A stretch of 64,000 nt of DNA from Pseudomonadota bacterium (GTDB lineage: Bacteria > Pseudomonadota > Gammaproteobacteria > Pseudomonadales > Pseudohongiellaceae), in contig JAQBSZ010000017.1 of assembly GCA_027623555.1 (NCBI GenBank), positions 1 to 64,000 on the forward strand. The letters run 5' to 3'. Under the pieces are notes generated by a model. That model ran no database searches. It was not told the origin of the DNA and worked only from the letters and a program-made list of their open reading frames with translations. Below are positions 51,460-61,165 of the stretch, in pieces. Numbering within the stretch: the first letter of the stretch is position 1; the number at the start of each line of letters is the position of its first letter. The translations under genes and the position numbers were made by a program.

Positions 51460-53910
51460 ATGACGCGTCCAACAATTGCCGCCGTGATATGCCTCTTCTT
51501 CTCAGGTGCAGCGACCTCTCAGTCAATTACCCTGGAACAGATCATGGCAGATCCAGACTGGATCGGCCGCGAACCTCAGCAATCCTACTGGGCTGATGAC
51601 AGCCGTTCCGTCTATTTTGTCCAGAAACGCGCCGGCGTCGAGCAAACCGATCTGTTTGAGGTGGATCTCGATGGTGACAATCTCCGCCAGGTGGAACCGG
51701 AAGGAATGGCGCGCATCGATGTAGCGGACAGAACCCTTTCTCCAAATCGTAGATTGAAGGCGTACGCGAGGGCCGGCGATATCTTCGTGAAAAACCTCCG
51801 CAGCGGTGACATCAGTCAACTAACGCGTACCGCTGCGGCAGAAAGCGACCCGGTCTTTTCCGCCGATAGCCGCCGAGTCATCTTCACTCGCGATAATACA
51901 ATCTTTGTTCGCGATCTGGAGACTGGCCTGGAGTACCAGCCAGCCGATCTTAGATTGGCGGAGTCGCCAGCGGAGGAAGACGAGAAAGATTTTCTTGCAG
52001 AGCAACAACTCCGCTTGTTCGACATTATAAGATTGCAAGAGGAGCGGGAAGACCGGGAAGAAACCTTCGCGAACGAACAGCAGGAGCAGGATCCCTCTCG
52101 TGTGGCGCTTCCTTACTACCTGGGTGAAAACAAGGAGATTATTACTGCCAATCTTTCCCCCAACGAAAACTGGTTAATCATCGCGTTGCGAGACAGCACT
52201 GAAGAGGATACTGGTAAGGCCGGGACCATGCCCAACTATGTGACGGCTTCCGGGTATATTGAAAACAGCGAAGTGCGTACCCGCGTGGGCACGACTGATT
52301 TTGCTGACCAGGAACTCTATCTGTTCGACCTCGATGCGCACCAGTTTGCCCAGCTCGAGTTGTCCGAACTTCCGGGTCGTCAGGACGACCCGCTCGCCGA
52401 GCTACTGGAAAACGTCTCGGAGCAGGTCGATTCTCAGAGCGACAAACCTGAGGAGAAGGGTCCGCGAGAGATTCAATTCACTGGCATGCGCTGGTCGCCG
52501 GATGGGAATAGACTGCTGTTTCAGGCTATTAGCCGCGATAACAAGGACCGCTGGTTGCTGAGCCTGGATATTCAGAATTTGCAATTCACTCGGGATGAGA
52601 ATGAAGCGGACGAGGCAGATGACCAGGACAACAGCCGCATGGACAAGCTGGGACTGAATTCGCCGCACTTTAGCCTGGTGCATCACAATTACGATCCTGC
52701 CTGGATTAATCGTCAGTTCATTACGGCCGATTGGCTTCCTGACAACCGCTCTATCTACTTTTTATCTGAGACTGATGGCTACGGTCATCTTTATGTGCAT
52801 TCAGAAGACGCGACCAGGCAACTCACGAAAGGCAGCTATGAAGTCAGGGATCTCACGGTAAGCGAAGATGGGGAGCAGATTTACTTTCGCGCCAATCGCC
52901 TGGATCCCACGATTTACGAGATAAATCGCTTAACACTCGATAGCGGGCAAATTCAACAACTCACCGAATTGGGCGGCATGAACGATTACCGCCTGTCACC
53001 GGATGAATCCAAACTCCTGGTAATCCACAGCGAAGCCAGGCAACCGCCAGAGCTCTATATTCAGAATGCTCGCCCCGGAGCCGACGCAAAGCGCATCACC
53101 GATACCATCAGTGCGGCGTTCAAGGCGGTCGACTGGTCCACTCCGGAATACGTCGCCGTCCCCTCGTCCTATGCAGACGCGCCAATCCATTCGCGAGTCT
53201 ACACCCTGCAAGACTCCAGCACATCGCGTCCCGCCGTCGTCTTTATTCATGGCGCTGGCTATCTACAGAATGCGCACCGCGGCTGGTCTGGCTACTTCCG
53301 GGAATTCATGTTCCACAGCTTCCTCGTGCAACAGGGCTTCGTTGTTCTCGACATGGACTACCGGGCATCGAGTGGCTACGGGCGAGACTGGCGCACGGCG
53401 ATCTACCAGCAGATGGGCACGCCAGAAGTACAGGACCTGGCCGACGGAGTGAACTGGTTAGTCGCTAACAGGAATGTCGATCGCAGCAAGGTCTGCACCT
53501 ATGGCGGTTCTTACGGTGGATTCCTGACACTGATGGCGCTGTTTAACGCACCTGACTTGTTTGCCTGTGGCGCTGCCCTGCGTCCAGTCACTGACTGGGC
53601 TGCCTACAATCATGGTTACACCTCCAACATTCTGAACATCCCGGAGATTGATCCTTCCGCTTACCAGCGCAGCTCCCCAATCGAGTTTGCCGAAGGGCTC
53701 AACAAGCCTCTGCTGATAGCGCACGGCATGCAGGATGATAATGTGTTTTTCCAGGACTCGGTGCGACTGGTGCAGCGCCTAATTGAACTGGAAAAGGAAA
53801 ACTGGGAGCTGGCGATCTATCCTATCGAAGCCCATGGCTTTACAGAGCCCAGCAGCTGGCTGGATGAGTATCGGCGGATCTATAAACTGTTCCAGGAAAC
53901 ACTGCAGTAG
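51460..53910 (+). CDS. Exported S9-family (prolyl oligopeptidase-like) peptidase
   Basis: An 816-residue protein with a signal peptide (TIAAVICLFFSGAATSQ), a beta-propeller made of WD40/TolB-like repeats (about 30-560; SPNRRLKAYARAGDIFVKNL, RWSPDGNRLLFQAISRDNKD), and a C-terminal alpha/beta hydrolase. The triad is Ser near 683 (GGSYGGF), Asp near 759 (HGMQDDNV) and His near 790 (IEAHGF). It cleaves small peptides, often after Pro, in the periplasm. In line with the exported TldD protein that follows, this looks like a peptide-processing block. Confidence 0.9.
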   Translation: MTRPTIAAVICLFFSGAATSQSITLEQIMADPDWIGREPQQSYWADDSRSVYFVQKRAGVEQTDLFEVDLDGDNLRQVEPEGMARIDVADRTLSPNRRLKAYARAGDIFVKNLRSGDISQLTRTAAAESDPVFSADSRRVIFTRDNTIFVRDLETGLEYQPADLRLAESPAEEDEKDFLAEQQLRLFDIIRLQEEREDREETFANEQQEQDPSRVALPYYLGENKEIITANLSPNENWLIIALRDSTEEDTGKAGTMPNYVTASGYIENSEVRTRVGTTDFADQELYLFDLDAHQFAQLELSELPGRQDDPLAELLENVSEQVDSQSDKPEEKGPREIQFTGMRWSPDGNRLLFQAISRDNKDRWLLSLDIQNLQFTRDENEADEADDQDNSRMDKLGLNSPHFSLVHHNYDPAWINRQFITADWLPDNRSIYFLSETDGYGHLYVHSEDATRQLTKGSYEVRDLTVSEDGEQIYFRANRLDPTIYEINRLTLDSGQIQQLTELGGMNDYRLSPDESKLLVIHSEARQPPELYIQNARPGADAKRITDTISAAFKAVDWSTPEYVAVPSSYADAPIHSRVYTLQDSSTSRPAVVFIHGAGYLQNAHRGWSGYFREFMFHSFLVQQGFVVLDMDYRASSGYGRDWRTAIYQQMGTPEVQDLADGVNWLVANRNVDRSKVCTYGGSYGGFLTLMALFNAPDLFACGAALRPVTDWAAYNHGYTSNILNIPEIDPSAYQRSSPIEFAEGLNKPLLIAHGMQDDNVFFQDSVRLVQRLIELEKENWELAIYPIEAHGFTEPSSWLDEYRRIYKLFQETLQ

Positions 53911-53981
53911 TACCACACGGCTCGATTGGAAAAAACCGGCGTGTACGTTATGCTGGGCCGACAATAACAAGATGCAATACT

Positions 53982-55628
53982 GTGCGAAGACTTCCCATAC
54001 CTCATAACCATCGTGCCTCCCTGACGGCGGACGGCAAACCCGCACACCTGCCACAGACTTTTTCCCGGCGTGATTTCATGCGTATCACCGGCAGCACTGC
54101 CGCCGGCACCGCCTTGCTGGTTAATGCCCGGCCAGTAACGGGACAGAGCCTGACTACGCTCGAGAAAGCACTATTGCTCCATGCCATCGACGTTGCCATG
54201 GATGCAGGTGCAGACTACGCCGACGGGCGGGTGATTCGCACCCAATTCGAAGCCATAGGCACTCGCGAGCAAACCATTACCCAGGTACAGAGTACCGACT
54301 CTTTTGGCATCAACGTGCGAGCATTGGTGGGTGGCTCCTGGGGCTTTTCTGCGACCCAGGTGTTCGACCGGGACGCTATCGCCGCCATGGCCAGACAAGC
54401 GGTTACTGTGGCTCGGGCAAACAATGCTGTGGCTCCTTTCACCTCGAGCCTGGCGCCGGTGAATGTTTATCCCGATGCCAAGTGGACGACTCCCTATTCA
54501 ATCGATCCGTTTGCTGTTTCGCTGGAAGACAAGGCAGCGCTGTTATTACGTGCCAATGAGGAAGCCCTGCGCATCAGCAATATACGCTTTGCATCAAGCA
54601 GTATTCTTTCTGTAAAGGAACAACGACTGGTTGCCACCTCGGAAGGCTCATTCATCGATCAGACCTTCTTCCGCATTAATCCTGCCATGAGCATTACAGC
54701 AATATCCGCCGACTCCAGCGATTTTCAGACCCGTGATGCCGTGGTAGAACCGGCTGGCAGAGGCTATGAATATATCCTCGGGCTGGATCTGGTCGGCAAT
54801 GCACCCCTCTGGGCGGAGGAAGCCGCGCTGAAACTGGAAGCAGTGCCAGTCGAAGCCGGTAAATGGGATCTGGTACTACACCCTTCAAACCTCTGGCTAA
54901 CCATTCACGAATCGATCGGGCACCCTACGGAGTTGGACCGATCACTAGGTTTTGAAGCGAACTACGCCGGCACATCATTTCTACATCCTCCAGAAGATGT
55001 GTTAGGCAACACCCGTCTGGGGCCGGACTACATGCAATTCGTCGGCAATCGCACCGAATTCGGCGGCTGTGCAACTACCGGCTGGGATGATGAGGGAGTG
55101 CCTGCCGAATCCTGGCCGATCATCAAGGATGGGGTCTTCGTGGATTATCAGACTACCCGCGACCAGGCCGCCATGATAGCCGCACAGACCGGCATCACCC
55201 GCAGCCATGGCTGTGCCTATGGGCAAGACTGGCAGAGCATGCCCTTCCAGCGTATGCCAAATGTGAGCCTGATGCCCGGTGAGGAAGATCTTTCGGAAGA
55301 CGATGTGATTGCCGCGACCGATCGAGGCATTCTGATCGAGGGTCGAGGCTCCTACTCCATCGACCAGCAACGCTACAACATACAGTTCGCCGGTCAGGTC
55401 TTCTGGGAGATTCGTGATGGCAAGAAACTGCGAATGTTGCGTGATGTTGCTTACGTTGGTAGAACTCCCGAATTCTGGAACTCCATGGACGTAATTGGTG
55501 GTGACAGCACCTACTTCCTCGGAGCATCCTTCAGCGATGCCAAGGGTCAACCGATCCAGGTCAACGCCGTATCGCATGGCTGTCCGATAGCACTTTTTAG
55601 AAATATAGACATCATTAACACGGCATAA
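53982..55628 (+). CDS. Tat-exported TldD-family metallopeptidase
   Basis: A 548-residue protein with a twin-arginine signal (FSRRDFMRITGSTAAG) ending near residue 45, then the TldD fold. The zinc HExxxH motif is at about residues 309-314 in HESIGHPTELDRSLGF, with further ligands near GRTPEFWNSMDVIGG. TldD and TldE normally form a cytosolic heterodimer that removes leader or unfolded peptides. A Tat signal on TldD is unusual. GTG start; the partner follows by 10 bp. Confidence 0.9.
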   Translation: MRRLPIPHNHRASLTADGKPAHLPQTFSRRDFMRITGSTAAGTALLVNARPVTGQSLTTLEKALLLHAIDVAMDAGADYADGRVIRTQFEAIGTREQTITQVQSTDSFGINVRALVGGSWGFSATQVFDRDAIAAMARQAVTVARANNAVAPFTSSLAPVNVYPDAKWTTPYSIDPFAVSLEDKAALLLRANEEALRISNIRFASSSILSVKEQRLVATSEGSFIDQTFFRINPAMSITAISADSSDFQTRDAVVEPAGRGYEYILGLDLVGNAPLWAEEAALKLEAVPVEAGKWDLVLHPSNLWLTIHESIGHPTELDRSLGFEANYAGTSFLHPPEDVLGNTRLGPDYMQFVGNRTEFGGCATTGWDDEGVPAESWPIIKDGVFVDYQTTRDQAAMIAAQTGITRSHGCAYGQDWQSMPFQRMPNVSLMPGEEDLSEDDVIAATDRGILIEGRGSYSIDQQRYNIQFAGQVFWEIRDGKKLRMLRDVAYVGRTPEFWNSMDVIGGDSTYFLGASFSDAKGQPIQVNAVSHGCPIALFRNIDIINTA

Positions 55629-55638
55629 CATTTTTAAT

Positions 55639-56988
55639 ATGGCAGAAGCTAGAGGACTCTCCGATACCGACCTTCGTGCAATCAGCGAACGGGTATTACA
55701 GATCAGTGAAGCGGATCAATGTCGTGTCAGTATAAATTCTGGCTGGCGCGGCTATACCCGGGTGGCCACCAATCGGATCACCAGCGCCGGTGGATCCGAT
55801 GAGACAACGATCAATATAACCAGCGTGTTTGGGAAACGGGTGGCTTCGGTTAATACCAATCGCCTTGCTGATGACGATCTGTTGCAAGCGGTACGGCGCT
55901 CAGAAGAAATGGCGCGCCTGGCTCCGGAAAATCCGGAATATATGCCCGAGCTGGAACAGCAGAGCTATCAGGACATTCCGGCTTTTTACCCATCCACCGG
56001 CGATCTGGATCCTGGCACTCGGGCGGCAGCCGCGGCGATCGCGATTCGACAGGCGCAGACAGCGGGTCAGATTGCCGCATCCTATATGGATGTGCAGGCC
56101 GGCACCTCAGCGATAGCCACTTCCAATGGCTTGTTCGGCAGCCATGCCAGCACTGGAGTTGCCTATACGCTAACCAGTCGCACACCCGACGGGCTGCAAT
56201 CTGGCTGGGCCGGTGACGAAGCGAACGACTGGAACAATATCGAGAGCCAGCGGGTGGCAAATGACGCCGTGCGAAAATGTCGTGACTGGCGCAAGACTGC
56301 CCTGGATGCCGGTGAATACACGGCTATCCTGGAACCAACCGCAGTAGGCATGCTGATGTTGCGCATGATGAATGCCTTTAACCAGCGCACCGCTGACGAG
56401 GGGCGTTCCTACTTCTCCCGACGCGGAGGAGGCAATCGTCTCGGAGAGACCCTGTTTGACGAGAAAGTCACACTCTACAGTGATCCTGCCTATGTCGATG
56501 CTGAAACAGCGCCTTTTGACAGTGGCGGTCAGGCCATAAACAGGCGCCTGTGGGTCAATACTGGCCGACTGGAAAACCTGTCCCGCTCCCGGTTCTGGGC
56601 GGCTGAATCTGGCCAGCAACCACTACCCGCGCCGTTGAACCTGATCATGCAGGGTGGCAATGACAGCCTGGAGGAGATGATCTCCTCTACCCGGCGCGGT
56701 GTATTGCTAACCCGTTTCTGGTATATCCGCGGACTCAATCCCCGCATCATTTCCTACACCGGACTGACCCGAGACGGCACGTTCCTGATTGAAAATGGCA
56801 GGATCACCCGCCCGGTCACGAATTTCAGGTTTAACCAGTCATTGGTTTCCATGCTGCAAAACATCGAGATGCTCGGCCCGGCCGTTCGCGTGGCAGCCTC
56901 GGAAAACAGTTCGGTGAGTACACCGATAGTCGTTCCCGCAATAAAGGTTAGTGGCTTTAACCTGTCCAGTGTCAGCGATGCTATTTAA
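55639..56988 (+). CDS. TldE/PmbA-family partner protein
   Basis: A 449-residue protein of the TldD/PmbA superfamily lacking the HExxxH zinc motif, as expected of TldE. It has GTSAIATSNGLFGSHASTGV, YFSRRGGGNRLGETLFDEKV and RGVLLTRFWYIRGLNPR. No signal peptide is present, so it would have to be exported with the Tat-bearing TldD, or the pair is split between compartments. Gap of 10 bp to TldD. Confidence 0.86.
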   Translation: MAEARGLSDTDLRAISERVLQISEADQCRVSINSGWRGYTRVATNRITSAGGSDETTINITSVFGKRVASVNTNRLADDDLLQAVRRSEEMARLAPENPEYMPELEQQSYQDIPAFYPSTGDLDPGTRAAAAAIAIRQAQTAGQIAASYMDVQAGTSAIATSNGLFGSHASTGVAYTLTSRTPDGLQSGWAGDEANDWNNIESQRVANDAVRKCRDWRKTALDAGEYTAILEPTAVGMLMLRMMNAFNQRTADEGRSYFSRRGGGNRLGETLFDEKVTLYSDPAYVDAETAPFDSGGQAINRRLWVNTGRLENLSRSRFWAAESGQQPLPAPLNLIMQGGNDSLEEMISSTRRGVLLTRFWYIRGLNPRIISYTGLTRDGTFLIENGRITRPVTNFRFNQSLVSMLQNIEMLGPAVRVAASENSSVSTPIVVPAIKVSGFNLSSVSDAI

Positions 56989-57018
56989 TACACAGATCGA
57001 ATCATATTGAGGCATGCC

Positions 57019-58245
57019 ATGAATCGCCGTCAGTTCTTCGAAACCTTAAGCAGCCGGGTCGCCCCTTTTTCCCTGGCATCGCTGCTGTTCCCCTCATTGG
57101 CACTGGCGCAGAGCGAGCGGCCGCGCATTACTGACATCAAGGTGTATCGCATGAAAACGCAGGGAGAGACTGGCGTCATGGAATCTGCCTGGGCGCCCGG
57201 ACAAGCTTATATGCGGAGTATTGGCGGCGGCACCGTCACCGAGATTTTCACCGATCAGGGCATCAGCGGAATCGCCCCCGGAATGAGTCCTGCTGGAATT
57301 AACCGCATGAAGCAATTACTGGTAGGCCAGGACCCCTTCGACAATGAAGCGCTGGGGCACCGCATGCGCTACACCAATGGAGCCGCCAATAACTGGCGCG
57401 ATGTTGGTTGCATTGAAATTGCACTGTGGGACATTGTCGGCAAGGTCGCAGGTCAACCTCTTTACAAGTTGTGGGGTGCTCAGAAAGACAAGGTTTCTGC
57501 CTATTCGAGTGCGATTCAACTCTCTACGCCGGAAGAACGGGCCGAGTTGGCGGTGCGTCTCAAGGAACAGGGTTGGCAGGGTATGAAAATTCGCCTGCAT
57601 CACCTGGAAATGCGCGAAGACATCCGCACTATTGAGTTGGTGCGCGAAGCCGCCGGGGAGAACTTTACAATCATGACCGATGCCAATCAGGCACAGTCCA
57701 GTGGCATCTGGCAGCCTGGCATTCAATGGGATTTCAAGCGGGCCCTGGATACGGCGCGGGCACTCAACGATTTTGATGTCTATTGGTTGGAAGAACCCTT
57801 ACGCCGCTATGACTATGCAGGGCTGGCAGAGCTCAACCGCGCCACCGACATTACCCTGGCTGGTGGTGAAAATAACCAGGGAGTGCAGGAGTTTGTCGAG
57901 ATTATCGAAAAGCAGGTTTACGACATCCTGCAGCCGGAAATTCTAGTGACCGAAGGCATTCAGGGGCTCCGGGCTGTCGCCGCACTGGGACTGGCCCATC
58001 ATAAACTGGTGATCCCGCACCACGGTGGCGGACAACTCGGTACCATCGCGCAATTACATATGATCGGCACGTGGCCCCACTGTCCGTGGGTAGAGATCAT
58101 GAACGACCCGCCTATCTCACCCTATACGAATGGCTTTGCGATACTGGAGAACCCGCCTGTGGTGGATAGTGAAGGCTATATGGTGATGCCCCAGGAACCT
58201 GGACTGGGGGTAAGGCTCAACAGGGAATTGATCGAAGACACCTAA
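57019..58245 (+). CDS. Exported enolase-superfamily enzyme (mandelate racemase/muconate lactonizing type)
   Basis: A 408-residue protein started at the ATG at 57019 (GAGG six bases upstream), with a Tat-like signal (NRRQFFETL then hydrophobic to LALAQ). After the lid domain, the barrel shows GMKIRLHH, the metal ligands in TDANQAQSSGIW, DVYWLEEPLRRYD and LAGGENNQG, and the acid-base His in IPHHGGGQLG. It probably racemises, dehydrates or lactonises a sugar acid or similar carboxylate in the periplasm. Exported members are rare. The next minus-strand gene overlaps its end by 4 bp. Confidence 0.85.
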   Translation: MNRRQFFETLSSRVAPFSLASLLFPSLALAQSERPRITDIKVYRMKTQGETGVMESAWAPGQAYMRSIGGGTVTEIFTDQGISGIAPGMSPAGINRMKQLLVGQDPFDNEALGHRMRYTNGAANNWRDVGCIEIALWDIVGKVAGQPLYKLWGAQKDKVSAYSSAIQLSTPEERAELAVRLKEQGWQGMKIRLHHLEMREDIRTIELVREAAGENFTIMTDANQAQSSGIWQPGIQWDFKRALDTARALNDFDVYWLEEPLRRYDYAGLAELNRATDITLAGGENNQGVQEFVEIIEKQVYDILQPEILVTEGIQGLRAVAALGLAHHKLVIPHHGGGQLGTIAQLHMIGTWPHCPWVEIMNDPPISPYTNGFAILENPPVVDSEGYMVMPQEPGLGVRLNRELIEDT

Positions 58246-58937
58246 TCCTGTCGCTTGTCCTTGTGCGATTCCTCTTGCGATTCCTCTTGCGATTCCTCTT
58301 GCGATTCCTGCTTCACGCTTGTTGGCAACTTCGCCTGCAGTTTCTGCATCCACAGATTGACAGGCAGCCTGGTCTTTAGTTGCTGCGTCCATGCAGCGGC
58401 AGGCAGCTTCGCCTCTAGTTGCTGTTTCCAGGCATTGACAGGCAACTCTATATGACGCCGCGCCATCTCCACACCGGCCCAATAGCCAAGATAGGCGACC
58501 AGAATCCAGATCCATATCGAGTCGGCTGGCCAGAAACTGAACCAGACAAATGCCTGCACTATATTGCCGAGTTGGTTTAGCAAAAAATCGACGATAAAAC
58601 CAACCAACCCATCCTCGAACAGTACCGTTAATCCGGGAAAGTTAAATACGAAACCAAAAAACTGAACTATTTCAATAACCGCGAAAGTCCACAATCCAGC
58701 CAGACCATAGAACCCACTGCCGAACCACATCCATTTCTCATACACGTAGTTCGCATTCTTATGCTCCTTGGCCGCCACCGACTTCTTCATTTTCTTGAGA
58801 CGGGCAGAGATAGCCTTGCGATCGTCTTGCCTGTCGATCTCACCGGTATTGAACATCCAGGTGAATAGAAACCAGCTGAGCACTACCATTGGAGCACCCA
58901 ACAAGATCAGGGCTTGTAGTAGATCAAGGCTATTCAT
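58242..58937 (-). CDS. Membrane protein with repeated C-terminal amphipathic units
   Basis: A 231-residue protein with an N-terminal helix (LLQALILLGAPMVVLSWFLF), a middle pair of helices (GLAGLWTFAVIEIVQFFGFV; GLVGFIVDFLLNQLGNIVQA) and one more at SIWIWILVAYLGYW. It ends in three related units (LPVNAWKQQLEAK, LPAAAWTQQLKTR, LPVNLWMQKLQAK) and then an EESQ repeat coded by a 12-bp tandem. Function unknown. Confidence 0.65.
   Translation of the reverse strand: MNSLDLLQALILLGAPMVVLSWFLFTWMFNTGEIDRQDDRKAISARLKKMKKSVAAKEHKNANYVYEKWMWFGSGFYGLAGLWTFAVIEIVQFFGFVFNFPGLTVLFEDGLVGFIVDFLLNQLGNIVQAFVWFSFWPADSIWIWILVAYLGYWAGVEMARRHIELPVNAWKQQLEAKLPAAAWTQQLKTRLPVNLWMQKLQAKLPTSVKQESQEESQEESQEESHKDKRQD
58265..58309 (-). 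repeat. 12-bp tandem repeat coding EESQ
   Basis: GCGATTCCTCTT is repeated three times exactly plus a partial fourth copy. Each unit adds EESQ to the C-terminus of the membrane protein, so copy-number change keeps the frame. Confidence 0.9.
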
Positions 58938-58958
58938 TGCAACTCTAACCGAAGAGTC

Positions 58959-59666
58959 CTATTTCTCGTGGCGTGCTTCCTGTGGCATCAACGCCGCCCG
59001 GATGGAAGACCCCCAGATCAGGTTACCCATGTCGTTAAGATGCAGATTGTCATCCACGAAGATATCTGTCATCACACTACCATCGGCATTCAGGAATGGG
59101 TTTGCAACATCCACGTAGTAAACCAGTGGATCACCCTCGGCGATTGCCTGATAACCTGCATTCACGATTTGCGCATTAGCCCACACATTTTCACGCAGCA
59201 CACTGGGCTTGACCGATAATACATAGATGCGAGTATCTGGCAGTTCCTTGTGTATGGTGGCAATGATTTCCTGCAACTGACCAAGAATCTTGTTCTCCGG
59301 TATATTGTAGGACGTGTCATTGTCACCCTCATAAATAAGAATGGCCCGAGGCTTGTATTTGAGCGCGACCCTCTCCAGGTGATAGAGCACGTCTCCCATA
59401 ACACTGCCACCAAAGCCCCGTGGAATTACCGTCAACGGCGCCAGTGCCGCGGCAGCCTGATCGTTCCAGCGCGCAATGCTCGAACTTCCAGTCAGCACGA
59501 TTGCCCCCTGGGGAGGCGCATGCATTCGATCCTGCTCTTCGAATCGTTGCATTACCTGTTCCCAACGCATGGGATCGGTATTTTGGGCATTGGCTGAAAC
59601 TGCCACTATCGCCAGCAGTACGGCGAATAGCGAACGCTGAATTAATGTTGGAGTGAGCTTATTCAT
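58959..59666 (-). CDS. Exported SGNH/GDSL hydrolase
   Basis: A 235-residue protein with a signal peptide (QRSLFAVLLAIVAVSANA). The SGNH blocks are IVLTGSSSIARW (Ser), IPRGFGGSVMGD (Gly), IYEGDNDTSYN (Asn) and VDDNLHLNDMG (Asp and His). It hydrolyses an ester, acetyl or sulfate-like group of a sugar, lipid or peptidoglycan; the exact substrate is not apparent. It lies 21 bp before the membrane protein gene. Confidence 0.86.
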   Translation of the reverse strand: MNKLTPTLIQRSLFAVLLAIVAVSANAQNTDPMRWEQVMQRFEEQDRMHAPPQGAIVLTGSSSIARWNDQAAAALAPLTVIPRGFGGSVMGDVLYHLERVALKYKPRAILIYEGDNDTSYNIPENKILGQLQEIIATIHKELPDTRIYVLSVKPSVLRENVWANAQIVNAGYQAIAEGDPLVYYVDVANPFLNADGSVMTDIFVDDNLHLNDMGNLIWGSSIRAALMPQEARHEK

Positions 59667-59748
59667 GTGTAAACCTTCTTATAAATAGGTGAAGAGTAAG
59701 TAAAGAATTGGTAAAAAATACTGGCAACCTCGCAGGCGCAACGACAGT

Positions 59749-60678
59749 TTAATCGATGCGTCCTCCGAATTCTAACCACTGGGCCAATTCCGGACCGAGT
59801 TCATTGAGCGCCAATGTGTCGTAGGCGGCCACCTGATCATCAGTCAACACACCCTGCCAGCGTTTGTTCGTGCCCTTATGGAAGAAATTACTGGTGTCCT
59901 TCCAGACGCCTTCTGTGGCTCCAGGCGCCATCTTTGCCGCATTAGATTTCATGGACTTGAACGAAACGCCTTCCACCAGACTTGGCCAGACGTCTTCTTC
60001 GACAGGAATCTCCAGGAACTCAGAGATGCGGCGCATCTCGGCATCCGTGTCGGACAACAGGTCCTCAAAATGCACCATCAGGATATTGGGCAAGTGTCGG
60101 TAGTTCCACCAACTCCTGGCATGGTACAGATGTGACCAGAAGGGATAGCCATCGTTCTCCCAGGGAAACGAGCCGCGGGTCAGCCACTCATCAAAAGCCG
60201 GACCGATATCATCAGGCGCATGCATCAACGGAGGGCCCTCACGATCCGGAGCATTATTCAAGCCTTCAATCACCTCAGGATTCATGTTATGCCAATGATT
60301 CCACATGGACATCCAGACATCTTTTCCGTCCCGACCCACAAAAATGTATTTGCTCTCATCAAAAAATTTAATGCCATCCAGCGGCAGATGAGTCTTGATA
60401 TAACGGCGGCTTTGCAGGCCTTCCAGTCGTGCCAGAACATCATCAATAGGCCCGAAATTCGCATCCAGCCACGGCGACAGCGCGTCTTGTGGCACCGGTG
60501 GTTCCGGCGCCTGGAACACCAGGGCCGCGCAGATTCCCTGCATCCAGGTGGTACCTGCCTTGTAAGAGGTGGTGATTACAATATCGCCATTCCGCACCTT
60601 GAAATTTTCCCAACGCTTGCCGTTAACCAGAGCGCTACGATACTCCCGGGACATTTCCGGCCTTGCATTTGCTGACAT
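59749..60678 (-). CDS. PAPS-dependent sulfotransferase family protein
   Basis: A 309-residue cytosolic protein with the 5'-phosphosulfate loop TSYKAGTTWMQGI and the 3'-phosphate loop KYIFVGRDGKDVWMSMWNHW. Further family marks are RYIKTHLPLDG (catalytic His region) and LMVHFEDLLSD. It transfers sulfate from PAPS to a hydroxyl or amine of a small molecule, such as a sterol, lipid or phenol. Its neighbours are an SGNH hydrolase and a DUF385-like protein; no PAPS genes are nearby. Confidence 0.9.
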   Translation of the reverse strand: MSANARPEMSREYRSALVNGKRWENFKVRNGDIVITTSYKAGTTWMQGICAALVFQAPEPPVPQDALSPWLDANFGPIDDVLARLEGLQSRRYIKTHLPLDGIKFFDESKYIFVGRDGKDVWMSMWNHWHNMNPEVIEGLNNAPDREGPPLMHAPDDIGPAFDEWLTRGSFPWENDGYPFWSHLYHARSWWNYRHLPNILMVHFEDLLSDTDAEMRRISEFLEIPVEEDVWPSLVEGVSFKSMKSNAAKMAPGATEGVWKDTSNFFHKGTNKRWQGVLTDDQVAAYDTLALNELGPELAQWLEFGGRID

Positions 60679-60757
60679 ATCTAACTCCTGTTCGGTGTTA
60701 CTTCCAAAAGTGTTGTTGCTTAGATGAGGCAGGATTCGCGCTATCTCATTGATGGCG

Positions 60758-61165
60758 TTAACTCGGGTCCAGGCGCACGAAGTATCTGGGAGGAAACCCG
60801 GTCAGTACTCGAAATACCAGACCCAGGCTGTTCTCTGTATCCACCCGCTCATGTTCTGCACCTGAAACATTGCTAACTCGGTATTCCGCGGTGACGCCTT
60901 GAAATGAAACGCGCATCCTTGGATTCTCCAGGGCCTGCCGGTACCAGGCTCTCGGCCAGTGATTCGCAGCCACATAGACAAATCCATTGCTTTCCAGTCG
61001 GGCCACAACCCGATCATGGCCCTGCCCTGCTTCATCATAAGTGGTTATCAACATCGTGGTGCCAGCCTCTGGCTGAAAATAACCCAGCATCGATTCAAAC
61101 AGAATTACGATCCCGACGTAGACCAGCAGTACTATCGCGGTAATCTTTGCGGCTTTCATACCCAT
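60758..61165 (-). CDS. DUF385-like (deazaflavin/nitroreductase-type) membrane-anchored protein
   Basis: A 135-residue protein with an N-terminal membrane helix (ITAIVLLVYVGIVILFESML) and a split-barrel domain, LITTYDEAGQGHDRVVARLE, FVYVAANHWPRAWYRQALEN and RMRVSFQG, as in DUF385/F420-dependent nitroreductase-type proteins. In Actinobacteria these bind F420; whether this one does, or another flavin or haem, is unclear. Starts at 61165 and 61159 are both possible. Confidence 0.7.
   Translation of the reverse strand: MGMKAAKITAIVLLVYVGIVILFESMLGYFQPEAGTTMLITTYDEAGQGHDRVVARLESNGFVYVAANHWPRAWYRQALENPRMRVSFQGVTAEYRVSNVSGAEHERVDTENSLGLVFRVLTGFPPRYFVRLDPS

Noticed and set aside
51460-58245. A peptide natural-product (lasso or microcin-like) cluster, because of TldD/E
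   Set aside because: No precursor peptide, cyclase or dedicated exporter is seen near the TldD/TldE genes.
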